From NCBI GenBank assembly GCA_046541515.1, contig JBKHDD010000055.1:1-26606 (forward strand): DNA of 26,606 nt, written 5' to 3'. The notes below the pieces were generated by a model. It was not told the origin of the DNA and did not search any database. It saw only the letters and a list, made by a program, of their open reading frames with translations. The DNA comes from CAYFVR01 sp046541515 (GTDB lineage: Bacteria > Desulfobacterota > Desulfobacteria > Desulfobacterales > Desulfococcaceae). The translations under genes and the position numbers were made by a program. Positions 14,631 to 22,068 of the stretch are shown piece by piece; within the stretch, counting starts at the first letter, position 1; every line of letters starts with the position of its first letter.

Positions 14631-15668
14631 ATGCGAACCGTCGATCTACGCTCCGACACCATCACCCGCCCCACCGAATCCATGAAACGGGCCATGGCCG
14701 AAGCCGAAGTTGGGGACGACGTTTTCGGGGAAGACCCCACCGTCCGCAAGCTGGAGGAAATGGCCGCCGAGCGGACCGGAAAGGAGGCCGCCCTTTACGT
14801 GGCCAGCGGCACCATGGCCAACCTGGTCAGCCAGTTGACCCACTGCGGCCGGGGCAACGAGATGATTCTGGGCGATCAATGCCACGTTTTCTACTACGAG
14901 CAGGGCGGATCGGCGGCCATGGGCGGCATCCATCCCCGCACCGTCCGGAACCAGCCCGACGGCACCATCGATCTGGCCGACATCGAAGCGGCCATCCGGC
15001 CCGACGACGTTCACTTTCCGCGCACCCGGCTCATCGTGCTGGAAAACACTCACAACCGCTGTTACGGAACGCCCATCCCCCCGGAATACATGGCGAAAGT
15101 GGGCCAACTTGCCCATGCCCGGGGCATCCGGCTCCATGTGGACGGCGCGCGAATCTTCAACGCGGCGGTGGCCCTGGGCGTGGACGCCTCGGAGCTGGCC
15201 GGGCCGGCGGATTCCATCTCCTTTTGCCTCAGCAAGGGGCTGGCCGCGCCGGTGGGCTCCCTGGTCTGCGGCGACAAGGCGTTTGTCGAAGACGCCCGGC
15301 GGGCCCGAAAAGTGCTGGGCGGCGGCATGAGGCAGGCGGGCGTCCTCGCCGCGGCGGGCATCGTGGCACTGACGGAAATGGTGGACCGGCTTGCGGAGGA
15401 TCACGCCAACGCCAAACGCCTGGGATCGGAGTTGGCGGGAATTCCGGGCCTTTCCGTGGACGTGGAAAAGGTCCGCACCAACATCGTCTACGTGGACGTC
15501 CAGGAACCCGGACCCGCCGCGCCGGAGCTGGTGGAGCGGCTGCGCCTGGAAGGCGTGCGCGTGTTGCCGGTGGGGCCGGGCCGGTTCCGTGCCGTCACCC
15601 ATTGCCACATCGAATCCGAAGACATCGCCTACGCCCTGGGCGCGTTCCGGCGGGTGATGCGGAAGTAG
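14631..15668 (+). CDS. ltaE: Low-specificity L-threonine aldolase
   Basis: A PLP enzyme that splits L-threonine/L-allo-threonine into glycine and acetaldehyde. The 345-residue protein starts MRTVDLRSDTITRPTESMKRAM, then GDDVFGEDPTVRKLEE, AALYVASGTMANLVSQLTH, LVCGDK and LHVDGARIFNAAVALG. The PLP-lysine motif is FCLSKGLAAPVGS with K202. It ends with VRVLPVGPGRFRAVTHCHIESEDIAYAL. All family blocks are intact. The ATG at 14631 is six bases from GGAGG; a much longer open frame to 14190 is a shadow of tatT. It is a single gene, facing a convergent gene with a palindromic repeat between them that may act as a bidirectional terminator. Confidence 0.96.
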   Translation: MRTVDLRSDTITRPTESMKRAMAEAEVGDDVFGEDPTVRKLEEMAAERTGKEAALYVASGTMANLVSQLTHCGRGNEMILGDQCHVFYYEQGGSAAMGGIHPRTVRNQPDGTIDLADIEAAIRPDDVHFPRTRLIVLENTHNRCYGTPIPPEYMAKVGQLAHARGIRLHVDGARIFNAAVALGVDASELAGPADSISFCLSKGLAAPVGSLVCGDKAFVEDARRARKVLGGGMRQAGVLAAAGIVALTEMVDRLAEDHANAKRLGSELAGIPGLSVDVEKVRTNIVYVDVQEPGPAAPELVERLRLEGVRVLPVGPGRFRAVTHCHIESEDIAYALGAFRRVMRK

Positions 15669-15672
15669 CGCC

Positions 15673-15776
15673 AAAGAGGTTCGTTCCGGCGAGTTGATGT
15701 AGGGGCGTATCGCATACGTCCTTGGCCGTCCCGCGCCATCGTTCATTGGAGCGCCCACGCGAACCCCATTGGCGTC
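15673..15776. repeat. Degenerate copy of the 102-bp palindromic element
   Basis: The core GTAGGGGCGTATCGCATACG (15701-15720) and the following CCTTGG...CCATCGTTCATTGGAG align well with the intact copies at 17083 and 19414. The left arm (GGTTCGTTCCGGCGAGTTGAT) and right end (CGAACCCCATTGG) are diverged and the target duplication is no longer visible. It lies between two convergent genes. Confidence 0.7.
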
Positions 15777-15805
15777 GGTCCCAACCGGTTGAATTTGGAT
15801 TTCCG

Positions 15806-17059
15806 TTACAACCGATGCAACACCGGCTTTTCCTGGGCGTCGATTTCGACGCCGACGGTGTCGCCGGTGCGGAAGCCGATCTCCCGCAGGCGGCGCAACA
15901 CCCGGTCGTGGCGCTCCGCCTTCCAGTAGACCGACCAGAGCGGATTGCGGAGGGTGTCGATGCCGTAGGCGTCGTGGGTGCACATGGCGATCTCGATGTG
16001 TTCCTTGGCGATCAGGGTATCGGTTTCGGCAAGAAAACAATCGATGTGGAAATGGAGGGATTGCAGGGCCGCGGAAAGTTCCTTTTGCCACTCCGGGGTG
16101 TCCTGAAGATAGTTGCCGGCGATCTGGTAGAGTTCCACCGGCGTTTCCACCGAAAGGCCCAGCACCCCGAACCGCTCGTTGCGCATGGCGAAGGTTTCCA
16201 TCCGCTCCTTGAAGTCGTTCACCAGGCCGAGGATGTCCTCCAGTGTGGGCGAAGGATCGCTCCAGCCTTGGACAACGTCTTCGCAGAGGCTGATCACGTC
16301 CAGGTAGAGCTTGCGGTTGTTCATCACGAAGATGGGCCGCTCGCGGTAGTTCCGGCGGCGGCGGATGCGGCGCACGCCGTCCAGTTCGATGGAAAACCGG
16401 TCGGCCCGGGGCTCCAGCATTTCGATGTGGGAAATGTCCCTGGCCTGAACGGCGAACAAGGTCCCTTCCCGGGAGAGGATATATTCAATTTCGCACCGAA
16501 ACCCCAGCAATTTCTGGATTTCCTCGGAGCGGTCCAGCAATTCGAGGGTGTGGGGCGTCCCGGTGATGAAGGGACCGCCGCTCACCTTCTGGCCCGGGTT
16601 GGCGCCGTAGCCGAATTCCCAGGTTTCGCCCACCATTTTGGCCATCACGGAGGCGCCCTCGATGAAGGGCATCACGATGACGCCCATTTCCTCGGGGTCG
16701 ATCTCCGGCGCGCCGGAAAACCGTTGCTGCCGGGCGATGGAGAGCCGCTTGGCGTTTCGGGCCGAGCGGATCATCCGGTTGCGGGCGAAGCGGATGCCGC
16801 CCACGTCGGCCAGCGTTTCCATGGAATCAAAAGTGCCGCCCTTGAATTGGGATTCCGCCGGGTGGGCGCTGCGGGCGATCACCTTGAAATGGTCGTCGCG
16901 CCGGGCGAAAAACGCCTGGAGTTCGTCGAAATTTTCCGCGGCGAAATCGGCCGCGGAGAGGTAGACGAAATCGGGCACGGCAAAGCCGGCCTCGCGCAGG
17001 GCCAGCAAACAGCGGGGTTTTTCGGGGATGGCGTTCGGGTCCATGGGTCGTCCGGTCAT
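15806..17059 (-). CDS. PEP/pyruvate-binding (ATP-grasp-like) domain protein
   Basis: This 417-residue protein resembles the nucleotide-binding domain of PEP synthase/PPDK. The N-terminus (PRCLLALREAGFAVPDFVYLS) is typical of an ATP-grasp entry. FKVIARSAHPAESQFKGGTFDS sits where RSS...ED motifs occur, VIVMPFIEGASVMAKM resembles the QxMV strand, and IEYILSREGTLFAVQARDI matches the EFxxxxxxxxxxLQxR element. The phosphohistidine and TIM-barrel domains of PEP synthase are absent. The C-terminal 200 residues are unrecognised. I cannot give a reaction. The ATG at 17059 (MTGRPMDPN) or 17044 are likely starts; neither has a strong ribosome-binding site. The frame stays open through the upstream mobile element to 17182. 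Confidence 0.65.
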   Translation of the reverse strand: MTGRPMDPNAIPEKPRCLLALREAGFAVPDFVYLSAADFAAENFDELQAFFARRDDHFKVIARSAHPAESQFKGGTFDSMETLADVGGIRFARNRMIRSARNAKRLSIARQQRFSGAPEIDPEEMGVIVMPFIEGASVMAKMVGETWEFGYGANPGQKVSGGPFITGTPHTLELLDRSEEIQKLLGFRCEIEYILSREGTLFAVQARDISHIEMLEPRADRFSIELDGVRRIRRRRNYRERPIFVMNNRKLYLDVISLCEDVVQGWSDPSPTLEDILGLVNDFKERMETFAMRNERFGVLGLSVETPVELYQIAGNYLQDTPEWQKELSAALQSLHFHIDCFLAETDTLIAKEHIEIAMCTHDAYGIDTLRNPLWSVYWKAERHDRVLRRLREIGFRTGDTVGVEIDAQEKPVLHRL

Positions 17060-17082
17060 TTCACGAAATAGTGGTTTAGTGG

Positions 17083-17184
17083 CAATACCGTTCATTTTGG
17101 CCAAAAATGGTAGGGGCGAATCGCATTCGCCCTTGGTCAATCCGGCACGGTTGAGCAATTGAAATCCCAAAGTGAACGGCATTG
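17083..17184. mobile_element. 102-bp MITE-like element, copy A (10-bp target duplication)
   Basis: The ends are CAATACCGTTCATTTTGG and, inverted, CAATGCCGTTCACTTTGG, an 18-base terminal repeat with two mismatches. The middle holds the hairpin GGGCGAATCGCATTCGCCC. The perfect direct repeat GGTTTAGTGG flanks it at 17073-17082 and 17185-17194, as expected for a transposition event. There is no transposase, so it must move in trans. The ends recall IS4-family termini (my recollection; not searched). It sits just upstream of the PEP/pyruvate-binding gene. Confidence 0.85.
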
Positions 17185-17190
17185 GGTTTA

Positions 17191-17263
17191 GTGGGGGCGT
17201 ATCGCATACGCCCTGGCCAATCCAGCACCATCGTCCATTCCAATCTCAAAATGAACGGCATGG
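17191..17263. repeat. Partial copy C of the palindromic element, split by copy A
   Basis: GTGGGGGCGTATCGCATACGC begins at 17191 and is followed by the family's CCTGGCCAATCCAGCACCATCGTCCATT and the end ATGAACGGCATGG. Its left arm is missing here. A degenerate left arm (CCGGTCATTT) can be found at about 17051-17060 on the far side of copy A, so copy A seems to have landed inside an older element. Confidence 0.7.
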
Positions 17264-17466
17264 AAGCTAACCCGGAAACCGGGATCGCGCAAGCCGGGAA
17301 AATCCCTCCGGCCCCCATTCCAATCGACGACAACGGAGCGCCACGTCATGAATGAATGTCCCATCCAAACCGCCCGCCGGCCGCTTTCGGATTTCGGGAA
17401 CGCCGATCTCCCAGTGGCCCGCCTCCACGGAACCGTTCCCCTCCCCCATTTCTTCGGAGAAGCTTC

Positions 17467-18108
17467 ATGACAACCAACGATTCCCAAAACCCGAAAAGCT
17501 ACTGGGAAAGCCGCTATCGGGAAGATCATACTCCGTGGGACACCGGGCGGCCCGACGGCCATCTGATCCGGCTGGTGCTGGGGCGGCCGGTGACGCCGCG
17601 CCGGATTTTGGAGCTGGGCTGCGGCCCCGGCAACGACGCCGTCTGGCTGGCGGGCCGGGGATTTTCGGTCACCGGCGTGGACATCGCGGACCGGGCGATC
17701 ACCGAAGCCCGGAAACGGGCCGAAACCGCCGACGTGCAGGTGGATTTCCACGCCCTGGATTTCACCACCGAGGACGTGCCGGGCGGCCCATTCGAGATGG
17801 CCTACGACCGGGGCTGTTTTCATTCCTCCACCCTGGATTCCGACGAACTCCGCCGGACCTTCGCCCGCCGGGTCGCGCACCATCTGCGACCGGACGCCCT
17901 CTGGTTTTCCATCATCGGCAGCACCGACGGCCCGCCCCGGGACACGGGGCCGCCCCGAAGGTCCGCCGTCCAGGTGACCGCCGCCATGGAGCCCTGGTTC
18001 GAAATTCTTTCCTTGGCCGCCGCCCATTTCGACGTCAACAAGGCCGACCCTCCCCGGGCCTGGGTGGCCCTGTTCCGCCGGCGTCCGGAATCGGACGTGC
18101 GGGAATGA
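17467..18108 (+). CDS. SAM-dependent methyltransferase (TPMT/TehB-like)
   Basis: This 213-residue class I methyltransferase opens SYWESRYREDHTPWDTGRPDGHLIRLV, the entry sequence of thiopurine-methyltransferase/TehB-like enzymes. Motif I is ILELGCGPGNDAVWLA, with the SAM-binding GxGxG-like loop, followed by FSVTGVDIADRAI with the acidic end of strand 2. Motif II/III are FEMAYDRGCFHSS and RVAHHLRPDALWFSIIGS. The acceptor is unknown; relatives act on thiols, metalloids or small halide-like substrates. The ATG at 17467 has GGAGAAG six bases upstream, and the open frame before it (17356) overlaps the upstream non-coding region. It lies 75 bases before moeA on the same strand, so co-transcription is plausible. 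Confidence 0.87.
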   Translation: MTTNDSQNPKSYWESRYREDHTPWDTGRPDGHLIRLVLGRPVTPRRILELGCGPGNDAVWLAGRGFSVTGVDIADRAITEARKRAETADVQVDFHALDFTTEDVPGGPFEMAYDRGCFHSSTLDSDELRRTFARRVAHHLRPDALWFSIIGSTDGPPRDTGPPRRSAVQVTAAMEPWFEILSLAAAHFDVNKADPPRAWVALFRRRPESDVRE

Positions 18109-18183
18109 GGGATGGCGCCGGGGATCGGAAGCGGTCCGGCGACGTCGCCGAACGAACGAATCTGGAAAGAAAGAAGACGCTGA

Positions 18184-19410
18184 ATGGCTGAATTTTTCAA
18201 CGTGAAAGACATTTCCGAAGTACTGGCCCTGCGGTCCAACTTCGCGCCGGTGGAAGCGGAAACGGTCCCTCTGGCCGATTCGCTGGGTCGGGTGCTGGCC
18301 GAAGACCTGGTCTCCGAGGAAAACCTGCCCGACTTCCGCCGCACCATCGTGGATGGATTCGCCGTGAAGGCGTCCGCCACCTTCGGCGCGTCGGACGGCT
18401 CCCCCGGCTTTCTGACCGTGGCCGGAAACATCGCCATGGGGGAGCGACCGGAATTTTCCATCGGCCCGGGGGAGGCGGCCCGGATCGCCACCGGCGGCAT
18501 GTTGCCCCGGGGCGCGGACGCGGTGGTGATGATCGAGCACACCGAGGCCATGGACGAGACCGCCATCGAGGTTTACAAGGGCGTGGCCCCCGGGGAAAAC
18601 GTCATCGAGCCGGGGGAGGATTTCGCAGCCGGACAGACGGTGCTGGCCGCCGGAACTCGGCTGCGTCCGGCGGAAGTGGGCCTGCTGGGCGGCTTCGGCC
18701 GGGGCGCGGTCTCGGTTTACCGCAAGCCGGTGGTGGGGATTATCTCCACCGGCGACGAGGTGGTGCCGGTGGACGCCACGCCGGGCCCCGGCCAGGTGCG
18801 GGACGTCAACTCCCACACCCTTTCCGGCATGTTGCGGGCCGCCGGGGCGGAACCGATCAACTACGGCATCATCCCCGACGACGCGGCGGCCCTGATCGCG
18901 GCCTGCCGCCAAGCCGTTTCGGAATGCCACATGATTTTGCTCTCCGGCGGCAGCTCGGTGGGCACCCGGGATTTCACCGTGGAGGCCATCATGGGGCTGG
19001 ACGACCCGGAGATTCTGGTCCACGGCATCGCCATCCGCCCGGGCAAGCCCACCATTTTGGCCCGGGCCGGAAAAACGCCGGTCTGGGGCCTGCCCGGCCA
19101 TGTGGTTTCGGCCATGGTGGTTTTCGTGACCGTGGTGCGGCCCTTCGTGGACCGGCTTTCCGGCGCCGGCGAGGGAGAACGGGTCCACAAGATTCCCGCG
19201 AAGCTGGCCCGGAATCTCTCCTCCGGCCAGGGGCGAACCGAATTCGTCCGCGTCCGGCTGGTCCCGGAAGGCGACGGCCTGCTGGCCGAACCGGTGCTGG
19301 GCAAATCCGGCCTGCTGAACACCATGGTTCACGCCCACGGCCTGGTGGAAATCGAACGGGACGCCGAAGGGCTGGAAAAAGGCGATCGGGTCTGGGTGAT
19401 TCCGGTGTAA
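18184..19410 (+). CDS. moeA: Molybdopterin molybdotransferase MoeA
   Basis: MoeA inserts molybdate into adenylylated molybdopterin to give molybdenum cofactor. The 408 residues match the family throughout. The sequence runs LADSLGRVLAEDLVSEENLPDFRRTIVDGFAVKA, IATGGMLPRGADAVVMIEHTE, RLRPAEVGLLGGFGRGAVSVYRKPVVGIISTGDEVVP, ILLSGGSSVGTRDF and IAIRPGKPTILARAG, then GLPGHVVSAMVVF. The length is the usual one. The start ATG at 18184 has only a modest purine-rich upstream (GAAAGAAAGAAGACG). The stop codon lies inside the left target duplication of the mobile element at 19414. A second moeA follows. Confidence 0.95.
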   Translation: MAEFFNVKDISEVLALRSNFAPVEAETVPLADSLGRVLAEDLVSEENLPDFRRTIVDGFAVKASATFGASDGSPGFLTVAGNIAMGERPEFSIGPGEAARIATGGMLPRGADAVVMIEHTEAMDETAIEVYKGVAPGENVIEPGEDFAAGQTVLAAGTRLRPAEVGLLGGFGRGAVSVYRKPVVGIISTGDEVVPVDATPGPGQVRDVNSHTLSGMLRAAGAEPINYGIIPDDAAALIAACRQAVSECHMILLSGGSSVGTRDFTVEAIMGLDDPEILVHGIAIRPGKPTILARAGKTPVWGLPGHVVSAMVVFVTVVRPFVDRLSGAGEGERVHKIPAKLARNLSSGQGRTEFVRVRLVPEGDGLLAEPVLGKSGLLNTMVHAHGLVEIERDAEGLEKGDRVWVIPV

Positions 19411-19413
19411 AGG

Positions 19414-19515
19414 CAATACCGTTCATTTAGGCGGAGTTTTGTAGGGGCGTATCGCATACGCCCTTGGTCAATCAGGCTCCATCGTTCATTTGGAGTCCCA
19501 AAGTGAACGGCATTG
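19414..19515. mobile_element. 102-bp MITE-like element, copy B (10-bp target duplication)
   Basis: Same length and ends as the 17083 copy: CAATACCGTTCATTTAGG on the left and CCCAAAGTGAACGGCATTG on the right. The central hairpin is GGGCGTATCGCATACGCCC. The flanks GGTGTAAAGG (19404-19413) and GGGGTAAAGG (19516-19525) match at 9 of 10 bases. The left flank contains the moeA stop codon, so insertion occurred exactly at the end of the gene and duplicated its stop region. Confidence 0.85.
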
Positions 19516-19557
19516 GGGGTAAAGGCATTTTTGCGGTTCGGATTTTAAGGAGTGTTC

Positions 19558-21483
19558 ATGGAAAAAAAACGTACCGTCTACCTGAAGATGAAACCGCTGG
19601 CGGAAGCGAGACGGATTTTGTTCGACGCATTTCCGGGCTTTGGAACCGCCCCGGCCGAAACCGTGCCCGCCCCCGAGGCCGTGGGCCGGGTGCTGGCGGA
19701 GCCGGTCTTCGCGGAGCTTTCCTCCCCCCATTTTCACGCCGCCGCCATGGACGGCGTGGCGGTGAAGGCGGAAACCACCTACGGCGCCGCCGAAACCCGC
19801 CCCAAAACCCTGCGCCTGGGGGAGGACGCCATCTTCGTCAACACCGGCCACCCGCTGCCGGAGGGGACCGACGCGGTGATCATCGTGGAGGATCTCAACG
19901 AGGTGGAACCCGGCGTGGTCTCCATCGAAGCGCCCATCTTCCCCTGGCGGAACGTCCGGAAAATGGGCGAGGACATCGTGGCCACGGAGCTGCTCTTTCC
20001 GCGCAATCACCAAATCACGCCCTACTGCCTGGGCGCGCTGCTGGGCGGCGGCATCTTTGAGGTTCCGGTTCGAAGGCGTCCCCGGGTCACCGTCCTGCCC
20101 ACGGGCAACGAGCTGTTCGACTGGAAGAGGGAATCCACCGACGCGCTGGCGCCGGGCCGGGTGGTGGAGTCCAACGGCTACGTGATGGCGGCCATGGCCC
20201 GGGAATGCGGCGCCGAGGGGATCAAGGGCGACATTCTGCCGGACGATTTCGAGACGTTGAAAGAGACGGTGCGGGCCGCCATGGCCACCTCGGACATCGT
20301 GGCCACGGTGGGCGGCTCCTCCGCCGGGTCGGAGGACTACACCAAGGAGGTGATCCAGGAATTGGGCGAGATTCTCGTCCACGGCGTCACCATCATGCCG
20401 GGCAAGCCGGTGCTGCTGGGTCGGATCGAGGGCAAGCCGTTCATCGGGATGCCCGGCTATCCGGTCTCCATGATCGTGGCCTTCGAGCAGTTCGTGGCGC
20501 CGCTCATCCACCGGATGTTGGGCCAACCCGAACCCCAGCGGCGGCGAATTCCGGCGGAAACCACCCGGAAAATTCCCTCCAAACTGGGCACGGAGGAGTT
20601 TCTGCGGGTCAAGCTGGGCCGGGTGGGGGACCGGGTGGTGGCCACGCCGCTGCCCCGGGGCGCGGGCAGCATCACCACCATCACCGAGGCCGACGGCATT
20701 CTGCGGGTGCCGGCCGCCTCCGAGGGCATGGACGCCCACGAAATCGTGGAAACCGAGTTGCTACGGCCGGAATGGGAGTTGGACAAAACCCTGGTGGCCG
20801 CGGGCAGCCACGACAACGCCCTGAACGTGCTGGCCGACGCGCTCAAGGCCGCGCCGGGCGGCTTCACCCTCGGCTCCAGCCATGTGGGCAGCATGGGCGG
20901 GCTCATGGCCCTGCGCCGGGGCGTCTGCCATTTCGCGGGTTGCCATTTGTTGGACACGGAAGACGGCAGCTACAACGTCTCCTACGTGGACCGGTTTTTA
21001 AAAGGGACGCCGGTGCGGATCGTCCATCTGGTCATGCGGGACCAGGGGCTGATGGTTTCGCCGGGCAATCCCAAGGGCGTCGAGGGCATCGAAAGCCTGA
21101 CCCGGGACGACGTTTTCTTCATCAACCGCCAAAGCGGATCGGGCACCCGCATCCTTCTGGACTACCGGCTGGGCCGGCTCGGCGTCGATCCGGAGCAAAT
21201 CGCCGGCTACGGCGACGAAGAGTTCACCCACATGGCCGTGGCCGCCGCCGTGGCATCGGGAACGGCGGACGCGGGCCTGGGCATCCAGGCCGCCGCCAAG
21301 GCCCTCAAGCTGGATTTCATCCCCGTCGTCACCGAGCAGTACGATCTGATCATCCCCGAGGCGCATTTCGAAACCGAGGGTATCCAGACCCTGCTGGAAA
21401 TCGTCCGGGACGAAGAATTCCGGAAGCGGGTGGAGGCCCTTGGCGGCTACGACATGGGGCGGTCGGGGGCGGTGTTGCGGTAG
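19558..21483 (+). CDS. MoeA fused to a periplasmic-binding-protein-like domain
   Basis: The 641-residue protein has a complete MoeA domain (about 1-400: GRVLAEPVFAELSSPHFHAAAMDGVAVKAE, VFVNTGHPLPEGTDAVIIVED, VTVLPTGNELFDW, VGGSSAGSEDYTKEV, VTIMPGKPVLLG and GMPGYPVSMIVAFEQF). A PBP-like domain (about 415-640) follows: GSHDNALNVLADAL, GSSHVGSMGGLMALRRG, FINRQSGSGTRILLDYRLG and GTADAGLGIQAAAKALKLDFIPV, then the YDLIIPEAHF block. The PBP-like part resembles the effector domain of molybdate/LysR-type proteins and may sense molybdate/tungstate or deliver metal. The pairing of two moeA genes, one with a PBP tail, is common in anaerobes and may split Mo from W. The ATG at 19558 has AAGGAG about five bases upstream. 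Confidence 0.93.
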   Translation: MEKKRTVYLKMKPLAEARRILFDAFPGFGTAPAETVPAPEAVGRVLAEPVFAELSSPHFHAAAMDGVAVKAETTYGAAETRPKTLRLGEDAIFVNTGHPLPEGTDAVIIVEDLNEVEPGVVSIEAPIFPWRNVRKMGEDIVATELLFPRNHQITPYCLGALLGGGIFEVPVRRRPRVTVLPTGNELFDWKRESTDALAPGRVVESNGYVMAAMARECGAEGIKGDILPDDFETLKETVRAAMATSDIVATVGGSSAGSEDYTKEVIQELGEILVHGVTIMPGKPVLLGRIEGKPFIGMPGYPVSMIVAFEQFVAPLIHRMLGQPEPQRRRIPAETTRKIPSKLGTEEFLRVKLGRVGDRVVATPLPRGAGSITTITEADGILRVPAASEGMDAHEIVETELLRPEWELDKTLVAAGSHDNALNVLADALKAAPGGFTLGSSHVGSMGGLMALRRGVCHFAGCHLLDTEDGSYNVSYVDRFLKGTPVRIVHLVMRDQGLMVSPGNPKGVEGIESLTRDDVFFINRQSGSGTRILLDYRLGRLGVDPEQIAGYGDEEFTHMAVAAAVASGTADAGLGIQAAAKALKLDFIPVVTEQYDLIIPEAHFETEGIQTLLEIVRDEEFRKRVEALGGYDMGRSGAVLR

Positions 21484-21486
21484 TTC

Positions 21487-21519
21487 CCGGGAGCGACGAG
21501 TTGCACTCGTCGCTCCCGG
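21487..21519. repeat. Perfect 15-bp hairpin after the second moeA
   Basis: CCGGGAGCGACGAGT and its exact inverse ACTCGTCGCTCCCGG are separated by three bases (TGC). It begins three bases after the stop codon. Such strong stems end or protect transcripts, but no T-run follows directly (the next is at about 21541), so it may be a REP-like palindrome rather than a simple terminator. Confidence 0.75.
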
Positions 21520-21729
21520 AGCCAAAGCTTCGGGTACCGAATTTTTTGCCAATCGCCTTGCCATCCGTGACCGCCCTTTCTCCACCGGGCGGCGCTTTCC
21601 CGGTTTTTTTGCACAATCCCCCCGTTCGAAAACCAGCCTTGTTTACTCTCACTCCCTCCAACCATTCGCGCCCGCCCCATTTTTCCCGGCGGCAACCACA
21701 TCCCCACCTCGGTGTTTCTCATTTTTTTC

Positions 21730-21759
21730 TTGAAACAAACAGAGACGATCTGATAGAAT
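21730..21759 (+). promoter_or_regulatory. Sigma-70 promoter for the sigma/anti-sigma/protease operon
   Basis: TTGAAA (21730-21735), an 18-base spacer and TAGAAT (21754-21759) lie in an AT-rich island (about 21700-21790). It is the best promoter match in the 585-base gap before the operon at 22069. It would make a leader of about 300 bases. Confidence 0.6.
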
Positions 21760-21765
21760 CTCTTT

Positions 21766-22068
21766 CAATCTCAATATGTTAAAAAAATTTCCTATCCGCG
21801 ACCGGTAACGCGGGACGGACGGGAAAGCCCGATTTGGAGCGGGAAGGCGGCCGGCCAAACTGCGGGCCTCCACCCCGGCAAGCGAAGTACCTTGATTTTC
21901 GACGGTTTCAGGCCGGAACCCGAGGAACGCGGGAACTGTCCAGCGAGGGCTTTCCGCCGATCCGGAGCGGGTTCCCTCCCTTTCCCGAACTGGGGCGTTT
22001 TCCACTTTTCCCGGAAAACTTCTCGCCCGAAACGCTTTTCCCACCACCTTGCATTCCGCGGAGGCCCC
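21766..22068 (+). other. Long 5' leader of the sigma-factor operon
   Basis: About 300 bases between the predicted promoter and the ATG at 22069 hold no gene I can support. The downstream frame stays open back to 21892, but the upstream residues (MIFDGFRPEPEERG...) have no ribosome-binding site and look non-coding. The region could carry regulatory RNA structure; none was recognised. Confidence 0.35.

Noticed and set aside
17188..19416. 742-residue open frame on the minus strand opposite the methyltransferase and moeA
   Set aside because: The translation is His/Gly/Arg-rich with no domain; it mirrors the codon bias of the two strong plus-strand genes.
15700..19515. CRISPR-like dispersed palindromic repeats
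   Set aside because: Copies are kilobases apart or nested, lack regular spacers and have transposon-like ends and target duplications.
21892..22068. Longer N-terminus for the sigma-like protein
   Set aside because: The added 59 residues are Arg/Pro/Phe-rich without family character, and the ATG at 22069 has a good GGAGG.
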